From contig JACGWO010000011.1 of the NCBI GenBank assembly GCA_034509735.1, forward strand, positions 12,991,866 to 13,055,865: a stretch of DNA of 64,000 nt, read 5' to 3'. Origin of the DNA: Sesamum alatum (lineage: Eukaryota; Streptophyta; Magnoliopsida; Lamiales; Pedaliaceae). Both the position numbers and the translations under genes were made by a program. Positions 23,501 to 36,969 of the stretch are shown here, in pieces. The stretch's first letter is position 1, and every line of letters begins with the position of its first letter. The notes beneath the pieces were generated by a model. It did not search any database, had not been told where the DNA came from, and was given only the letters and a program-made list of their open reading frames with translations.

Positions 23501-25844
23501 TTCTTATATTACGGATTTTGCAATAATTTTGCAACAGACTTTGCAACAGAATGATATTTCCATTGCAAATCCGTTGCAAAACATAAAGAATTTTCAAAAT
23601 AGTGGCTTTACAGCTATCACCAACATATTGCAACAGACGGATCCGATGCAAAAACCGTTGCAAATCCAGCGGCCCAATAATTAATGCCTACAACTCTATG
23701 TATGGATTGCAATGAATTTATGGGTCGTTGCAATATCGTTGCACAATTATTGCAAGTTTTTGCAATGGAAAATTATTCGTCGCTAAATATGTTGCAAATC
23801 ACAATATTTACTTTGCAATGACACGTTTTCATTGCAACGTCCGTTGCACATTTTTTTGCAACGGATTTAACTAAAATCTTCGTTGCAAAGTACGCAACGA
23901 AAGATTCCGTTGCAAAATCGTTGGAAGTTTACAACGGAATTTGTCGTTGCAACATTTTGCCACGACTTTTGCAAACAACTTATATAGAAATGCAGGTCAT
24001 CTTAAAGTTGACTGAATTTTGCAACAGAATAATTGCAACGGGTAGTCCGATGCAAAGTATCATTGTTAATTTGCAACAGAAGTTGCAACGAAAATGTAAA
24101 AAAAAAAATCAGAATCCGTTGCAACGAAGATAAGGAATATGGCCGATCACTTGTGCTCAAAACAAATCTTGTAAATATCAGCTTCTTCATGGGTTTTTCC
24201 ACATCTTATTTTTGGTTTTAGAAATATTATAACAAAAATAAACTAATATATATATGAACTATAGATAGATGGCCATAGGATGGTGTTGGTGCTGGCTGCG
24301 CCTGGTGCTGGTGTGTTGGTTCATGAAGTGTTTTTCTTTATGCTGGTGTTGGGAGTTGGAAGAAGGGACTACGGACATAGGAGACTAATGGAGAGAAGAA
24401 CCAGGTGGTGATGTTATTTATACTCATAAAGAAAAGATTTGCAATTCATTTCATGTAACTAAAAGATCTGACAGAACACAATTTAATTTAATACCTTGAC
24501 TCAATAGTTCGTCTAGCTTTTGTTCTACATACAGCCATCCAATCAGCTTTATCTCTTCTTAAACTTGGATATAAAACGTAGTACACTTGGATAGCTTGTT
24601 GTGCTAAGGATAAATTGTTGCACTAACGAGATCATTAACGGTCTAATGCAAAGATTGATTAAAAAATCTGTCGTATGGATGCAAGGAGAGAAGAGGAAGA
24701 AGTTGTTGGATGATTATAAAAATAAGTGTGAACTAGAAGAAGGTTTTCTTATATTATGGATTTTGCAATGGATTTGAAACGGACTATGCACTAACATGAT
24801 CATTAACGGTCTAATGGAATTTGTCATTGCAACATTTGCCACGACTTTTGCAACGACTTATGTTGAATGTGGGACATCTTAAAGTTGACCGAATTTTGCA
24901 ACGGAATATTGCAACGGGTACTCCGTTGTCAAGTATCATTGTGAATTTGCAATGGAAGTTGCAACGAAAATGTAAAAAAAAATCAGAATCCGTTGCAAAA
25001 TCGTTGCAAGTTTCATTGGATTGGTCCGTTGCAAAATGTCCGTTGCTATAGCCCTGCTCTTTTGTAGTGATTATGCTGGTGCTAGGAGTTGGAAAGAAGG
25101 GACTTCGGAGAGAAGAGAGTAATAGAGAGAAGAACCGGCGGTGATGCTATTGATACTCCAAAGAAAATATTTGCAATCATTTAATGTATCTAAAAGATCT
25201 GACAGTAATCAATTTAATTTTAAATATATTTTGTTTGGATATGTTAATTTTAATACATTTACATACAAATGGCAAGTTATATTTACATTTACTAGAAGAA
25301 GATTTTCTTATATTACGGATTTTGCAATAATTTTGCAACAGACTTTGCAACAGAATGATATTTCTGTTGCAAAATCCGTTGCAAAACATAAAGAATTTTA
25401 AAATAGTGGATTACAACTATCACCAACATATTGCAACAGACGGATCCGATGCAAAAACCGTTGCAAATCCAGCGGCCCAATAATTAATGCCTACAGCTCT
25501 ATGTATGGATTGCAATAAATTCATAGGTCGTTGCAATACCGTTGCAAAATTATTGGCAAGTTTTGCAACGGAAAATTATTCGTCGCTAAATATATTGTAA
25601 ATCACAATATTTACTTTGCAATGACACGTTTTCGTTGCAATATCCGTTGCACATTTTTTGCAACGGATTTAACTAGAATCTTCATTGCAAAGTACGCAAC
25701 GAAAGATTTCTGTTGCAAAAATCGTTGGAAGTTTGTAACGGAATTTGTTGTTGCAATATTTTGCCATGATTTTTGCAACAACTTATGTAGAATGTGGGAC
25801 ATCTTAAAGTTGATCGAATTTTGCAATGGAATATTGCAATATCA

Positions 25845-26225
25845 CACTTTATTTTTTCCATCAACTGTCACTAAATTGAAGACATTTTACAATTAAATTT
25901 ACATCACACCCCATTGTTTTTGTAAAGGACAATCACTAATTTAAGGAAGAAAAATTATACAAACCTTCAAAAAACTTCTAAAATCCTACATTTACGGTTC
26001 TATAATTTTTCTCCCAAAATTTACAAACGCCCCGTGATATAGTTCCAAAAATACTACAGAACTACCAAACATATGTCCATAATACAAAAATCCAAAAACC
26101 ACCCTTACTTCTACCTGGGCTAATACTAATATATTTAAAAATCGGACCTAGTCCCTATATCATTTTTCCCACATGTACATTTTTTTTTGTGGGTCTACTT
26201 ATACACCAAAACCTACCTCCTAGGA
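25845..26225. repeat. shortened copy of the inserted segment
   Basis: This shares the phrases CATCAACTGTCACTAAA, CATTTACGGTTCTATAA and ACCAAAACCTACC with 27686-28060 and 30095-30425, but lacks their downstream TATA/exon-like part. It joins array sequence again at about 26226. Confidence 0.6.
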
Positions 26226-27685
26226 TCAACATAATTTAATTTTAATACATTTACATACAAATGGCAAGTACATTTACATTACTAGAAGAAGGTTTTCTTT
26301 ATATTACGGATTTTGCAATAATTTTACAACGAACTTTGCAACAGAATGATATTTTCGTTGCAAAATATAAAGAATTTTAAAATAGTAGATTACAGCTATC
26401 ACCAACATATTGCAACAGACGGATCCAATGCAAAAACCGTTGCAAATCCAGTGGCTTAATAATTAATGCCTACAACTCTATGTATGGATTGCAATGAATT
26501 CATAGGTCGTTGCAATACCGTTGCACAATTATTGGCAAGTTTTGTAATGGAAAATTATTCGTCGCTAAATATGTTTTAAATCACAATATTCACTTTGCAA
26601 TGACACGTTTTCGTTGCAATGTCCGTTGCACATTTTTTTAAACGGATTTAACTAGAATCTTCGTTGCAAAGTACGCAACGAAAGATTTCCGTTGCAAAAA
26701 TAGTTGGAAGTTTGCAACGGAATTTGTCGTTGCAACATTTTGCCATGACTTTTGCAACGACTTATGAAGAATATGAGACATCTTAAAGTTGATCAAATTT
26801 TGTAATGAAATATTGAAACGGGTAGTCCGTTGCAAAGTATCATTGTTAATTTGCAACGGAAGTTGCAACGAAAATGAAAGAAAAATCAGAATCCATTGCA
26901 ACGAAGATAAGGAATATGGCCAATCACTTGTGCTCAAAACAAATCGTGTAAGTATCAGCTTCTTCATGGGTTTTTCCGTATCTTCCTATTTTGTTTTAGA
27001 AACATTATACCAAAGATAAACTAATGTATATATGAACTATAGATAGATGGCCATGGATGGTGTTGGTGTTGGTGCTGGTGTGTGCCTGGTGGTGGTGTGT
27101 TGGTGCAAGAAGTTTTTTTCTTATGCTGGTGTTGGGAGTTCGGGAGAAGGGACTACGGAGAGAGGAGAATAATGGAGAGAAGAATTGGTGACGATGTAAT
27201 TTATACTCTGCAATCATTTCATGTATCTAAAAGATTTAACAGTACACAATTTAATATTAATACCTTGACTCAATAGTTTGTCTAGCTTTTGTTCTACATA
27301 CAGCCATCCAATCAACTTTATCTCTTCTTAAACTAGGATATTGAGCATAGTACACTTGGATAGCTTATTGTGCTAGGATAAATTGTTACACTAACGTGAT
27401 CATTAACGGTCTAATGCAAAGATTGATAAAAAAAATCTGTTGTGTGGATGGAAGGAGACAAGAGGAAGAAGTTATTGGATGATTATAAAAATACGTGTGA
27501 ACTAGAATAAGGTTTTCTTATATTACGGATTTTGCAACGGATTTGCAACGGACTTGTACTAGCGTGATTATTAACGGTCTAATAGAATTTGTCGTTGCAA
27601 CATTTTGCCATGACTTTTGCAACAACTTATGTAGAATGTGGGACATCTTAAAGTTGACCAAATTTTGCAACCGTATATTGCAAGA

Positions 27686-28350
27686 TCACACTTTTTTTTT
27701 CCATCAACTGTCACTAAACTGAAAACATCTTCACAATTCAATTTACATCACACCCCATTGTTTCCGAGCAATATAAAGGACAATCACTAATTTAAGGAAG
27801 AAAAATTATAGAAACCTTCAAACACTTCCCAAAAATCCTACATTTACGGTTCTATAATTGTTTCTCCAAAATTTACAAACACCCCGTGATATAGTCCAAA
27901 AATACTACAGAACTACAAAAAACATTGTCCGTAATACAAAAACCCAAAAACACCCCTTACTTCTACCCTAGCTAATATTAATATAATTTAATAATCAGAC
28001 CCAGTCTCTATATCATTTTTTCCACATGTACATTTTTTGTGTGGTCTACTATACACCAAAACCTACCACTAGAAATCAAATAATGATCAACATAATAATC
28101 CATAACATACTTATATATTTTCCCTCCATATTTAAAATACCTACCTTGAAGAAAATCCAGACAATAATCCACTTGCAAATGCTGGAACCAGTGTTCTGTA
28201 ATACTACTTCTGCTTCCCAAATGGCTAAATAAATGCAACAACCCTCTTATATAGGCGACAAAAGTAAACAATTCACCTATTTTTTTACTTGAGCAATACC
28301 AATGGTAAAAAACGTGTAATTTTTTAGGCCTAATTACAGAGCATGGTCTG
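27686..28350 (-). promoter_or_regulatory. captured gene-like promoter and first exon, copy 1
   Basis: On the minus strand, CTATATAAGAGG near 28250 looks like a TATA box. About 100 nt later TTCTTCAAG|GTAGGTATTTT (near 28144) looks like an exon end with a plant 5' splice site. The segment replaces array sequence with sharp borders: CAATATCACAC-type on the left and GCATGGTCTGGG|TCGCTAAATA on the right. No protein family was recognised. A host gene fragment captured by the element is the simplest reading. Confidence 0.4.
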
Positions 28351-30088
28351 GGTCGCTAAATATGTTGCAAATCACAATATTCACTTTGCAATGACATGTT
28401 TTCGTTGCAATGTCCGTTGCACATTTTTGCAACGGATTGAACGAGAATTTTCGTTGCAAAATGCAACGAAAGATTTTCGTTGCAAAAATCGTTGGAAGTT
28501 TGCAACGTAATTTATCGTTCATTTTGCCACGACTTTTGCAACGACTTATGTAGAATGTGGGACATCTTAAAGTTGACCGAATTTTGCAACAGGTAGTCCG
28601 TTGCAAAGTATCATTGTCAATTTGCAACGGAAGTTGCAATGAAAATGTAAAAAAAAATCAGAATCCGTTGCAACGAAGATAAGGAATATGGCCGATCACT
28701 TGTGCTCAAAACAAATCTTGTAAGTATCAGTTTCTTCATGGGTTTTTCTACATCTTCATTTTTGGTTTTAGAAACATTATAACAAAGATAAAGTAATGTA
28801 TATATTAACTATAGATAGATGGCCATGGATGGTGTTGGTGCTGGTGCTAGTGTGCCTGGTGTTGGTGTGTTGGTGCAAGCAGTTTTTTCTTATGCTGGTG
28901 TTGTGAGTTGAGGAGAAGGGACTACGGAGAGAGGAGAGTAATGGAGAAAGAACCGGTGGTGATGTTATTTATACTCCTAAAGAAAATATTTGCAATCATT
29001 TCATGAATCTAAAAGATCTGACAATACACAATTTAATTTTAATACCTTGAGTCAATAGTTCGTCTAGCTTTTGTTCTACATACAGCCATCCAATCAACTT
29101 TATCTCTTCTTAAACTTGGATATTGAGCGTGTTACACTTGGATAGTTTGTTGTGCTAGGATAAATTGTTGCACAAACGTGATCATTAACGGTCTAATACA
29201 AAGATTGATTTAAAAATCTGTTGTATGGATGGAAGGAGAGAAGAGGAAGAAGTTATTGGATGATTATAAAATAAGTGTGAACTAGAAGAAGGTTTTCTTA
29301 TATTACGGATTTGCAACGGATTTGCAACGGACTTATGATGAATGTGGAACATCTTAAAGTTGACCGAATTTTTGCAACAGAATATTGCAACAAGTAATCC
29401 GTTGTCAAGTATCATTGTTAATTTGCAATGGAAGTTGCAACAAAAAATGTAAAAAAATCAGAATCCGTTGCAAATTCGTAGCAAAGATCGTTGCAAATTT
29501 GCAACGGATTGGTCCGTTGCAAAATGTCCGTATCTATAGCCCTGCTCTTTTGTAGTGAATATGCTGGTGCTGGGAGTTAGAGAGAAGGGACTTTGGAGAG
29601 AGGAGAGTAATAGAGAGAAGAACCGGTGGTCATGCTATTGATACTACCAAAGAAAATAGTGGATTACAGTTGTCACCAACATATTGCAACGGCCGGATCT
29701 GATGCAAAAACCGTTGCAAATCCAGCGGCCCAATAATTAATGCCTACAGCTCTATGTACGGATTGCAATGAATTCATAGGTCGTTGCAATACCGTTGCAA
29801 AATTATTGGCAAGTTTTGCAACGGAAAATTATTCGTCGCTAAATATGTTGCAAATCACAATATTTACTTTGCAATGAAACGTTTTCGTTGAAACGTCTGT
29901 TGCACATTTTTTGCAACAGATTTAACTAGAATCTTCATTGCAAAGTACGCAACGAAAGATTTTCGTTGCAAAAATCGTTGAAAGTTTACAACGGAATTTT
30001 GTCGTTGCATTTTGCCATGAGTTTTGCAACAACTTATGTAGAATGTGGGACATCTTAAAGTTGACCGAATTTTGCAACGGAATATTGC

Positions 30089-30722
30089 AATCTCACACTT
30101 TGTTTTTCTATCAAACTGTCACTAAATTGAAAACATCTTCACAATTCAATTTAAGGAAGAAAAATTATAAAAACCTTCAAAAACTTTCCAAAATCCTACA
30201 TTTACGGTTTCTATAAAATTTTCTTCAAAATTTACAAACACCCAGTGATATAGTTCAAAAATACTACAGAACTACCAAAAACATATGTCCGTAATATAAA
30301 AACCCAAAAACCACCCTTACTTCTACCTGGGCTAATACTAATATATTTAATAATCAGACACAGTCCCTATATCATTTTTCCCACATGTACAGTTTTTTTT
30401 GTGGGTCTACTTATACACCAAAACCTATCACCTAGGATCAAGATAATATCCACACAATAATCCATAACATACTTATATATTTTCCATCCATATTTAAAGT
30501 ACTTACCTTGAAGAAAATCCAGACAATAATCCACTTGCAAATGCTGGAACCAGTGTTCTGTAATACTACTTCTGCTTTCCGAAATGACTAAATAAATGCA
30601 ACAACCCTCTTATATATGCGCCAAAAGTAAACAATTCCCGCCCATTTATTTTACTTGAGCAATCTCAATTGGTAAAAATGTGTGATTTTTTAGGGCCTAA
30701 TTACAGAGCATGGTCTGGATCG
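30089..30722 (-). promoter_or_regulatory. captured gene-like promoter and first exon, copy 2
   Basis: This is a second copy of the 27686-28350 segment with the same TATA-like, exon-like and splice-donor-like blocks and the same right border (GCATGGTCTGGA|TCGCTAA). A shortened copy lies at 25845-26225. Two copies with the same borders mean the fragment was part of the amplified unit, not two separate captures. Confidence 0.4.
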
Positions 30723-33245
30723 CTAACATATATTACAAATAACAATATTCACTTTGCAATGACATGTTTTCGTTGCAATGTCCGTTGCACATTTTTTCCA
30801 ACGAATTTAACGAGAATCTCTGTTGCAAAGTATGCAACGAAAGATTTCCGTTGCAAAAATTGTTGGAGTTTGCAACGTAATTTGTCGTTGCAACATTATG
30901 CCATGACTTTTGCAACGACTTATGTAAAACTATTGCAATGGGTAGTCCGTTGCAAAGTATCATTGTTAATTTGCAACGGAAGTTGCAACGAAAATGTAAA
31001 AAAAATCAGAATCCATTGCAACGAAGATAAGGAATATGGCCAATCACTTGTGCTCAAAACAAATCTTGAAAGTATCAGCTTTTTTTCATGGGTTTTCCAT
31101 ATCTTCATTTTTGGTTTTAGAAATAACACCAAAGATAAACTAATGTATATATGAACTATAGATAGATGGCCATGGATGGTGTTGGTGTTGGTGCTGGTGT
31201 GCCTGATGGTAGTGTGTTGGTGCAAGAAGTTTTTTTCTTGTACTGGTGTTGGGAGTTGGGGAGAAGGGACTACGGAGAGAGGAGAGTAATGGAGAGAAGA
31301 ATCGGTGATGATGTAATTTATACTCCTAAAGAAAAATATTTTCAATCATTTGCAAATGGAAGTTGCAACGAAAATGAAAAAAAAATCAGAATCCGTTGCA
31401 AAATCATAGCAAAAATCGTTGCAAATTTGCAACGGATTGGTCCGTTGCTATAGCCCTGCTTTTTTTGTAGTGATTATGTTGGTGCTGGGAGTTGGAGAGA
31501 AGCGACTTCGGAGATAGGATAGTAATAGAGAGAAGAACCGGTGGTGATGCTATTGATACTCCCAAAGAAAATATTTGCAATCATTTCATTTATCTAAAAG
31601 ATCTGACAGCACTCAATTTAATTTAAATATATTTTGTTTGGATATGTTAATTTTAATACATTTACATACAAATGGAAAGTTATATTTACATTTACTAGAA
31701 GAAGGTTTTCTTATATTACGGATTTTGCAATAATTTTGCAACCGACTTTGCAACCGAATGATATTTCTGTTGCAAAATTCGTTGCAAAACATAAAGAATT
31801 TTAAAATAGTGGATTACAGCTATCACAAACATATTGCAAAGTATCATTGTTAATTTACAACGGAAGTTGCAACAAAAATGTAAAAAAAATCAGAATCTGT
31901 TGCAACGAATATAAGGAATATGGCCGATCACTTGTGCTCAAAACAAATCTTGTAAGTATCAGCTTATTCATGGGTTTTTCCACATCTTCATTTTTGATTT
32001 TAGAAACATTATACCAAAGATAAACTAATGTATATATGAACTATAGATAGATGGCCATGGATGGTGTTGGTGCTGGTGTTGGTGTGCCTAGTGCTGGTGT
32101 GTTGGTGCAAGAAGATTTTTCTTATGCTGGTGTTGGGAGTTGGGGAGAAGGGACTATGGAGAGAGGAGAGTAATGGAGAGAAGAACCGGTGGTGATGTTA
32201 TTTATACTCCTAAAGAAAAGCTTTGCAATTATTTCATGTATTTAAAAGATCTGACAGTACGCAATTTAATTTTAATACCTTGACTCAATAGTTCGTCTAG
32301 CTTTTCTTCTACATACTGCCATCCAATCAACTTTATCTCTTCTTAAACTTGGATATTGAGCGTAGTACACTTCGATAGCTTGTTGTGCTAGGATAAATTG
32401 TTGCACTAACGTGATCATTAACGGTCTAATGCAAAGATTGATTAAAAACTCTGTTGTATGGATGGAAGGAGAGAAGAAAAAGAAGTTGTTGGATGATTAT
32501 AAAAATAAGTGTGAACTAGAAGAAGGTTTTCTTATATTACGGATTCTGCAACGGACTTGCACTAACGTGATCATTAACGGTCTAATGGAATTTGTCGTTG
32601 CAACATTTTGTCACGACTTTTGCAATGACTTATGTTGAATGTGGGACATCGTAAAGTTGATCGAATTTTGCAATGGAATATTGCAACGGGTAGTCCGTTG
32701 TCAAGTATCATTGTTAATTTGCAATAGAAGTTGCAACGAAAATGTAAAAAAAATCAGAATCCGTTGCAAAATCGTAACAAAAAATCTTTGCAAATTTTCA
32801 ACGGATTGGTCCGTTGCAAAATGTCCGTTGCTATAGCCCTGCTTTTTGGTAGTGATTATGCTGGTGCTGGGAGTTGGAGAGAAGGGACTTCGGAGAGAGG
32901 AGAATAATAGAGAGAAGAACCGGTGGTGATTCTATTGATACTCCCAAAGAAAATATTTACAATCATTTCATGTATCTAAAAGATCTGACAGTACACAATT
33001 TAATTTTAAATATATTTTGTTTGGATATGTTAATTTTAATACATTTACATACAAATGGCAAGTTATATTTACATTTACTAGAAGAAGGTTTTCTTATATT
33101 ACAGATTTTGCAATAATTTTGCAACGGACTTTCCAACAGATTGATATTTTCGTTGCAAAATCCTTTGCAAAACATAAATAATTTTAAAATAGTGGATTAC
33201 AACTATCACCAACATATTGCAACAGATGGATCCGATGCAAAAACC

Positions 33246-33578
33246 GTTTCATTTTCGACAGTTTTTTAAGACTATAATAACTAATTAAAATACGACTAAC
33301 TACAATTTTTATCAAACAGAAAGTTCCTCCTATTATGTGAGTTTCATTCCATAGGTTTTAGGTTCCTTCCATTGTGGCGTCTCCTTCTCGATGGCCCCTG
33401 TCGATGTTATGGAACTTTCATGAATCGCTGAGTGTCCATGTCTGATCTGTCTACTTCAGTCTCCGACAACTATCTACCCATCCACCGTTCCTTTTCGCCT
33501 TTCCTTAACCCCCACCCCTGTGCTTTTTTTTATGCAATAATTCTCAAAGTTATCATTGAAGTCAATAATAACAATTCA
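33246..33578. other. flank without a recognised gene
   Basis: No coding region is seen. The first 70 nt (GACAGTTTTTTAAGACTATA and following) resemble 51021-51085 near the MITEs, so it may contain a dispersed repeat. C/T-rich sequence follows (33340-33530). Confidence 0.4.
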
Positions 33579-33788
33579 TCAAAAAGCGCCACATAATTCC
33601 TTCACAGAGCCAAGTACAGATTCAGCTAGAAAATGAGCCACTGAATTACAATTACGTCTGACCAAATTAAAATGACAAAAATTAATTTTTCGGTAAAGAA
33701 TACGGATGACTAAGGACTTAGTAATTGTGGATCTTCCTAATGGAATGATGCTCGAGGTGAAGCTGAACAAGCGAACCAGGTCACCCAC
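33579..33788 (-). pseudogene. RNase-H-like C-terminal fragment
   Basis: The frame reads CHFNLVRRNCNSVAHFLAES, matching the end of the plant RNase H fold found in LINE-type elements (F.HV.R..N..AH.LA). Only about 40 residues match. Equivalent pieces lie at about 34530-34620, 35757-35860 and 36765-36870, with frameshifts or stops. It is the downstream end of each composite unit and probably derives from an old retroelement. Confidence 0.5.
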
Positions 33789-34670
33789 CCCTGCCTAGAA
33801 ATAGCAGTAGTGCTCTTCGGGCTTCTGTGCGAACCATCGAGTGACGTACTTGAACATCTTCCCCACCACGATTGAGCCCAAGCAAGTCCCCAAAACAGTG
33901 AAAATGGGGAAATTCTTCGAAATCAATATGTCCAATTAAGTCCTCTATCATGGGAGATGCAAAATGGATAAAACTCCTGCCTCAAGGTCAAAGCCAACCA
34001 CAGCTAAGCTACCGTTGATCTCGTTGGTGGACGCGATCGATTCAACCTGACTTGGAGGAAGTGGGATGCTGGATAGTACACTGTTATCTAGTGTAAACTT
34101 ATTAATACAGTAGGTTCCACTCTGTAGTTTTATCTCGTTGTTTGTATCAATATCACGTTAAGTGTACGTAAAAGATTCCATATTGAGATTTTGGAGGGTC
34201 GATAGTGATAATCCTTCATCACTGCTATAAATATGAGGAGTCTAAAATTTAAGCCATCGAAAAACGAGCAGAAAAGATTACTACATGATTCGTATTGGAG
34301 GATTCATATGCGCAAAAACTTTCTTTCATTTTTGTATACATGGCTTTTAGCAGCGATGGTTGGAAAATAGAGGTTTTTGAAAGCCCTTTCATAATGCAAA
34401 TGTGTGAAGGGAGGGTTTATAAGCATAGCTGCTCATTCTTTGTGACTGTTTGGAATCAGAGTACAACGTCAATCGATAGACAAAAAAAACTTCGTGTATC
34501 AAATCTTGACTGTAGCCCTCCTTCATGAGAGTCAAGTGCATATTCGACTAGGAAATGAGCCACTGAATTACAATTACGTCCAACATAATTAAAATTACAT
34601 GAATCAGTTTATTGACAAAGAATGCGGATGTCTAAGGACTTACCAAAATTATATCAAACTGTGGCGGGAA

Positions 34671-35400
34671 TTAGGCCCAAACGTCTTCTCCCTCAATAAT
34701 TGCGGATTCTACTAAGAGAATGATGCTCGGGGTGAAACTGAAAAAGCGAACACGATCACCCAAACCCCGACCTAGAAATAGCAACGGTGCTCTCCGTGCT
34801 TCTGTTCTAATCATCGAGCGGTATTCTTGAGCATCTTCAACGACGATTGAGCCCGAACAAGTCCCAAAAATAGTGAAAATGGAGAAATTGTTTGTTATCA
34901 CCTTATATGTTCAATTAAGTCCCCTATCATGGAGATGCAAATGGATAAGACTCATGCCTCAAGGTTAATGAAAACTACAAATAAGCAACAATTGATCTCA
35001 TTGACGAACGCGATTGATTCAACCTGACTTGGAGGAAGTGGGATGCAGGAGAGTACACTGTTATCTAGTGTAAATACTACTAATCCGGTTGCACGTCGAT
35101 TGATCCAATAGATTGTCTCTCCTACAAAAGTGTCCAAGGTTCCACTATGTAGTTCTATCTCATTGTTTGTATCAATATCATACCAAGTGTACGTAGCATT
35201 GCTATTAAACTACATTGCAGGATTCCTAGTTATACGATCTTCCACAAAAACAACAAAACATTCATTCCAAACACTTATAACATCACCCGTTCAATGGTTT
35301 GTATCCAAATCCCTAAGCCAACAATTCAATAAAAAGTTGGGATGCAGAAAAGATGAAATGAGAGTCATCTCTCGTTGTTGGATTCCATATTAAGATTTTG
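34671..35400 (-). pseudogene. F-box-associated-domain-like pseudogene
   Basis: On the minus strand the segment reads ATYTWYDIDTNNEIEL, then GTLDTFVGETIYWINRR, then FTLDNSVLSCIPLPPSQVES. This resembles the F-box-associated interaction domain (a GxFVNGxLHWL-like phrase, then FDLxxExFxxIPLP). These domains recruit substrates to SCF ubiquitin ligases. No clear F-box was found upstream. Stops occur after NCCLFVVFINLEA and elsewhere. Assignment rests on short motif likeness only. Confidence 0.4.
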
Positions 35401-35959
35401 GAGGGTCGATGGCGATAATCCTTCATAACTGCTATAAATCTTCGGATGGATCCAAGGAGTCTGATATTAAAGCCATTGAGAAACGAGCACGGAAGGTTAC
35501 TACATGAGTCGTATTGGAGGATTGAAATGTGTGCAAACTTTCTTCCATTTTTTGTATACGTGGCTTTTAGCAGTTATGGTTGGAAAATAGAAGTTCTTGA
35601 AAGCCCTTTCGTAATGCAAAGGTGTGAAGGGGGGGAGGGTCTATAAGTATAGCGGCCCATTCTTTGTTGATTATTTAGAATCAGAGTACAACGACAATCG
35701 ATAGCCAAGAACAAACATCGCATATCAAATCTTGATTATAGTCCCCCCTTTATTAGAGCCAAGTGCAGATACAGCTAGGAAATGAGCTACTGAATTACAA
35801 TTACGTCCAACAAATTAAAATGACATAAATCAGTTCATCGACAAAGAATGCGGATGACTAAGGACTTACCATAATTGTGTCAAATTGTGGTGGGAATTAG
35901 GCCCAAACGTCTTCTTTCTCAATAATTGCGGATCTTCCTAAAGGAATGATGGTCGGGAT

Positions 35960-36420
35960 GAAGCTAAACAACCGAACAAGGTCACCCAGACCCCGGCCTA
36001 GAAATAGCAGCGGTGCTCTCCGGGCATCTATTCTAATCATCTTGAGCATCTTCCACCACGATTGAGCTTGAACAAGACCCCAAAATAGTAAAAACGAAAA
36101 AATTGTTTATTATCACCTTATATGTCTAGTTAAGTCTCCTACCATGAAAGAAGCGAATTGATAAGACTCCTACCTCAAGGTCAATGCCGAGCACCACTAA
36201 GCTACTGTTGATCTCGTTGACTGACGTAATTGATTCAACTTCACTTGGAGGAAGTGGGATGCATGAGAGTACACTTTTATCTAGGGATACAATCTTCCCC
36301 AACAACAACCAAACATTAAGTCCAGACAATTATAAAATCACCCTCTCTATGGTGAAGAGATGCGGAAGAGATGAAATGAGAGCCATACCTCGTTATTGAA
36401 TTCCATATTAAGATGTTGGA
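35960..36420 (-). pseudogene. F-box-associated-like pseudogene, third copy
   Basis: The IPLPPSEVESITSVNEINSS phrase is present at about 36190-36260. The upstream GTF-GETIYW part is missing and the coding frame joins different sequence at about 36290, so this copy has an internal deletion. Confidence 0.35.
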
Positions 36421-36969
36421 TGGTTGATTGTGGTAATCCTTCATAACTACAAAAAATTCTCCATGAATCCGATGAGTCTAACATTAAATTCATCGAGAAA
36501 CGTGCAGTGAGGGTTACTACGTGTTTCGTATTAGAGGAATGTGCGCCAAACTTTCTTCCATTTTTCTATGCATAGCTTTTAGCAGCGATGGTTGGAAAAT
36601 AGAGGTTTTTGAAAGCCCTTTCGTAATGCAAATGTGTTAAGTAGGGTGTATAAGTATAGCGGCCCATTCTTTGTTGACTTTTTGGAATCGGAGTACAACG
36701 ACAATCGGTAGCCATGAAAAACATCGCATATCAAATCATGATTATAATCCCCCCTTTCTCAGAGCCAATCGAAGATACAGCTAGGCAATGAGCCAATGAA
36801 TTACAATTATGTCCAACGGAATTAAAATGACATAAATCAGTTCATCAACAAAGTATGCGGATGACTAAGGACATACCAAACTTTGGTAGGAATTAGGCCC
36901 AAACGTCTTCTCACTCAATAATTGCGGATCCTCCTGAGGGAATAATGCTTGGTGTGAAGCTGAACAAGC

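Larger units (their letters stand above)
9143..33245 (-). mobile_element. 24-kb CACTA-derived tandem array
   Basis: The array begins and ends with almost the same phrase (ATTGCAACAGATGGATCCG at 9185 and 33216). It is built from a unit of about 1.81 kb; the anchor ACATATTGCA recurs at 9181, 10975, 12785, 14596, 16400, 18220, 20008, 21799, 23623 and 25426, then as broken copies at 26405, 29679, 31829 and 33212. Dense TTGCAACGG and CCGTTGCAA motifs act as subterminal repeats. A terminus whose reverse complement begins CACTACAAAAAAAGCAGGG, as in CACTA (En/Spm) elements, occurs about a dozen times. No transposase is inside; the CACTA transposase at 61.0-63.9 kb could be related but its termini are not visible. 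Short reading frames here are by-products of the repeats. Confidence 0.75.
25426..33245. repeat. rearranged distal part of the array
   Basis: Periodicity is lost after 25426. Units are truncated, re-joined and more diverged (for example GTTGCAATGTCC for GTTGCAACGTCC), and are interrupted by two or three copies of an unrelated gene-like segment at 25845-26225, 27686-28350 and 30089-30715. CACTA ends persist at 29550, 31465 and 32847. This looks like the older edge of the array. Confidence 0.65.

Noticed and set aside
9143..33245. Many similar short proteins could be read from the array on both strands.
   Set aside because: They recur once per repeat unit, run through TTGCAACGG repeats, have no domain and break with each indel. 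They are by-products of the repeat.
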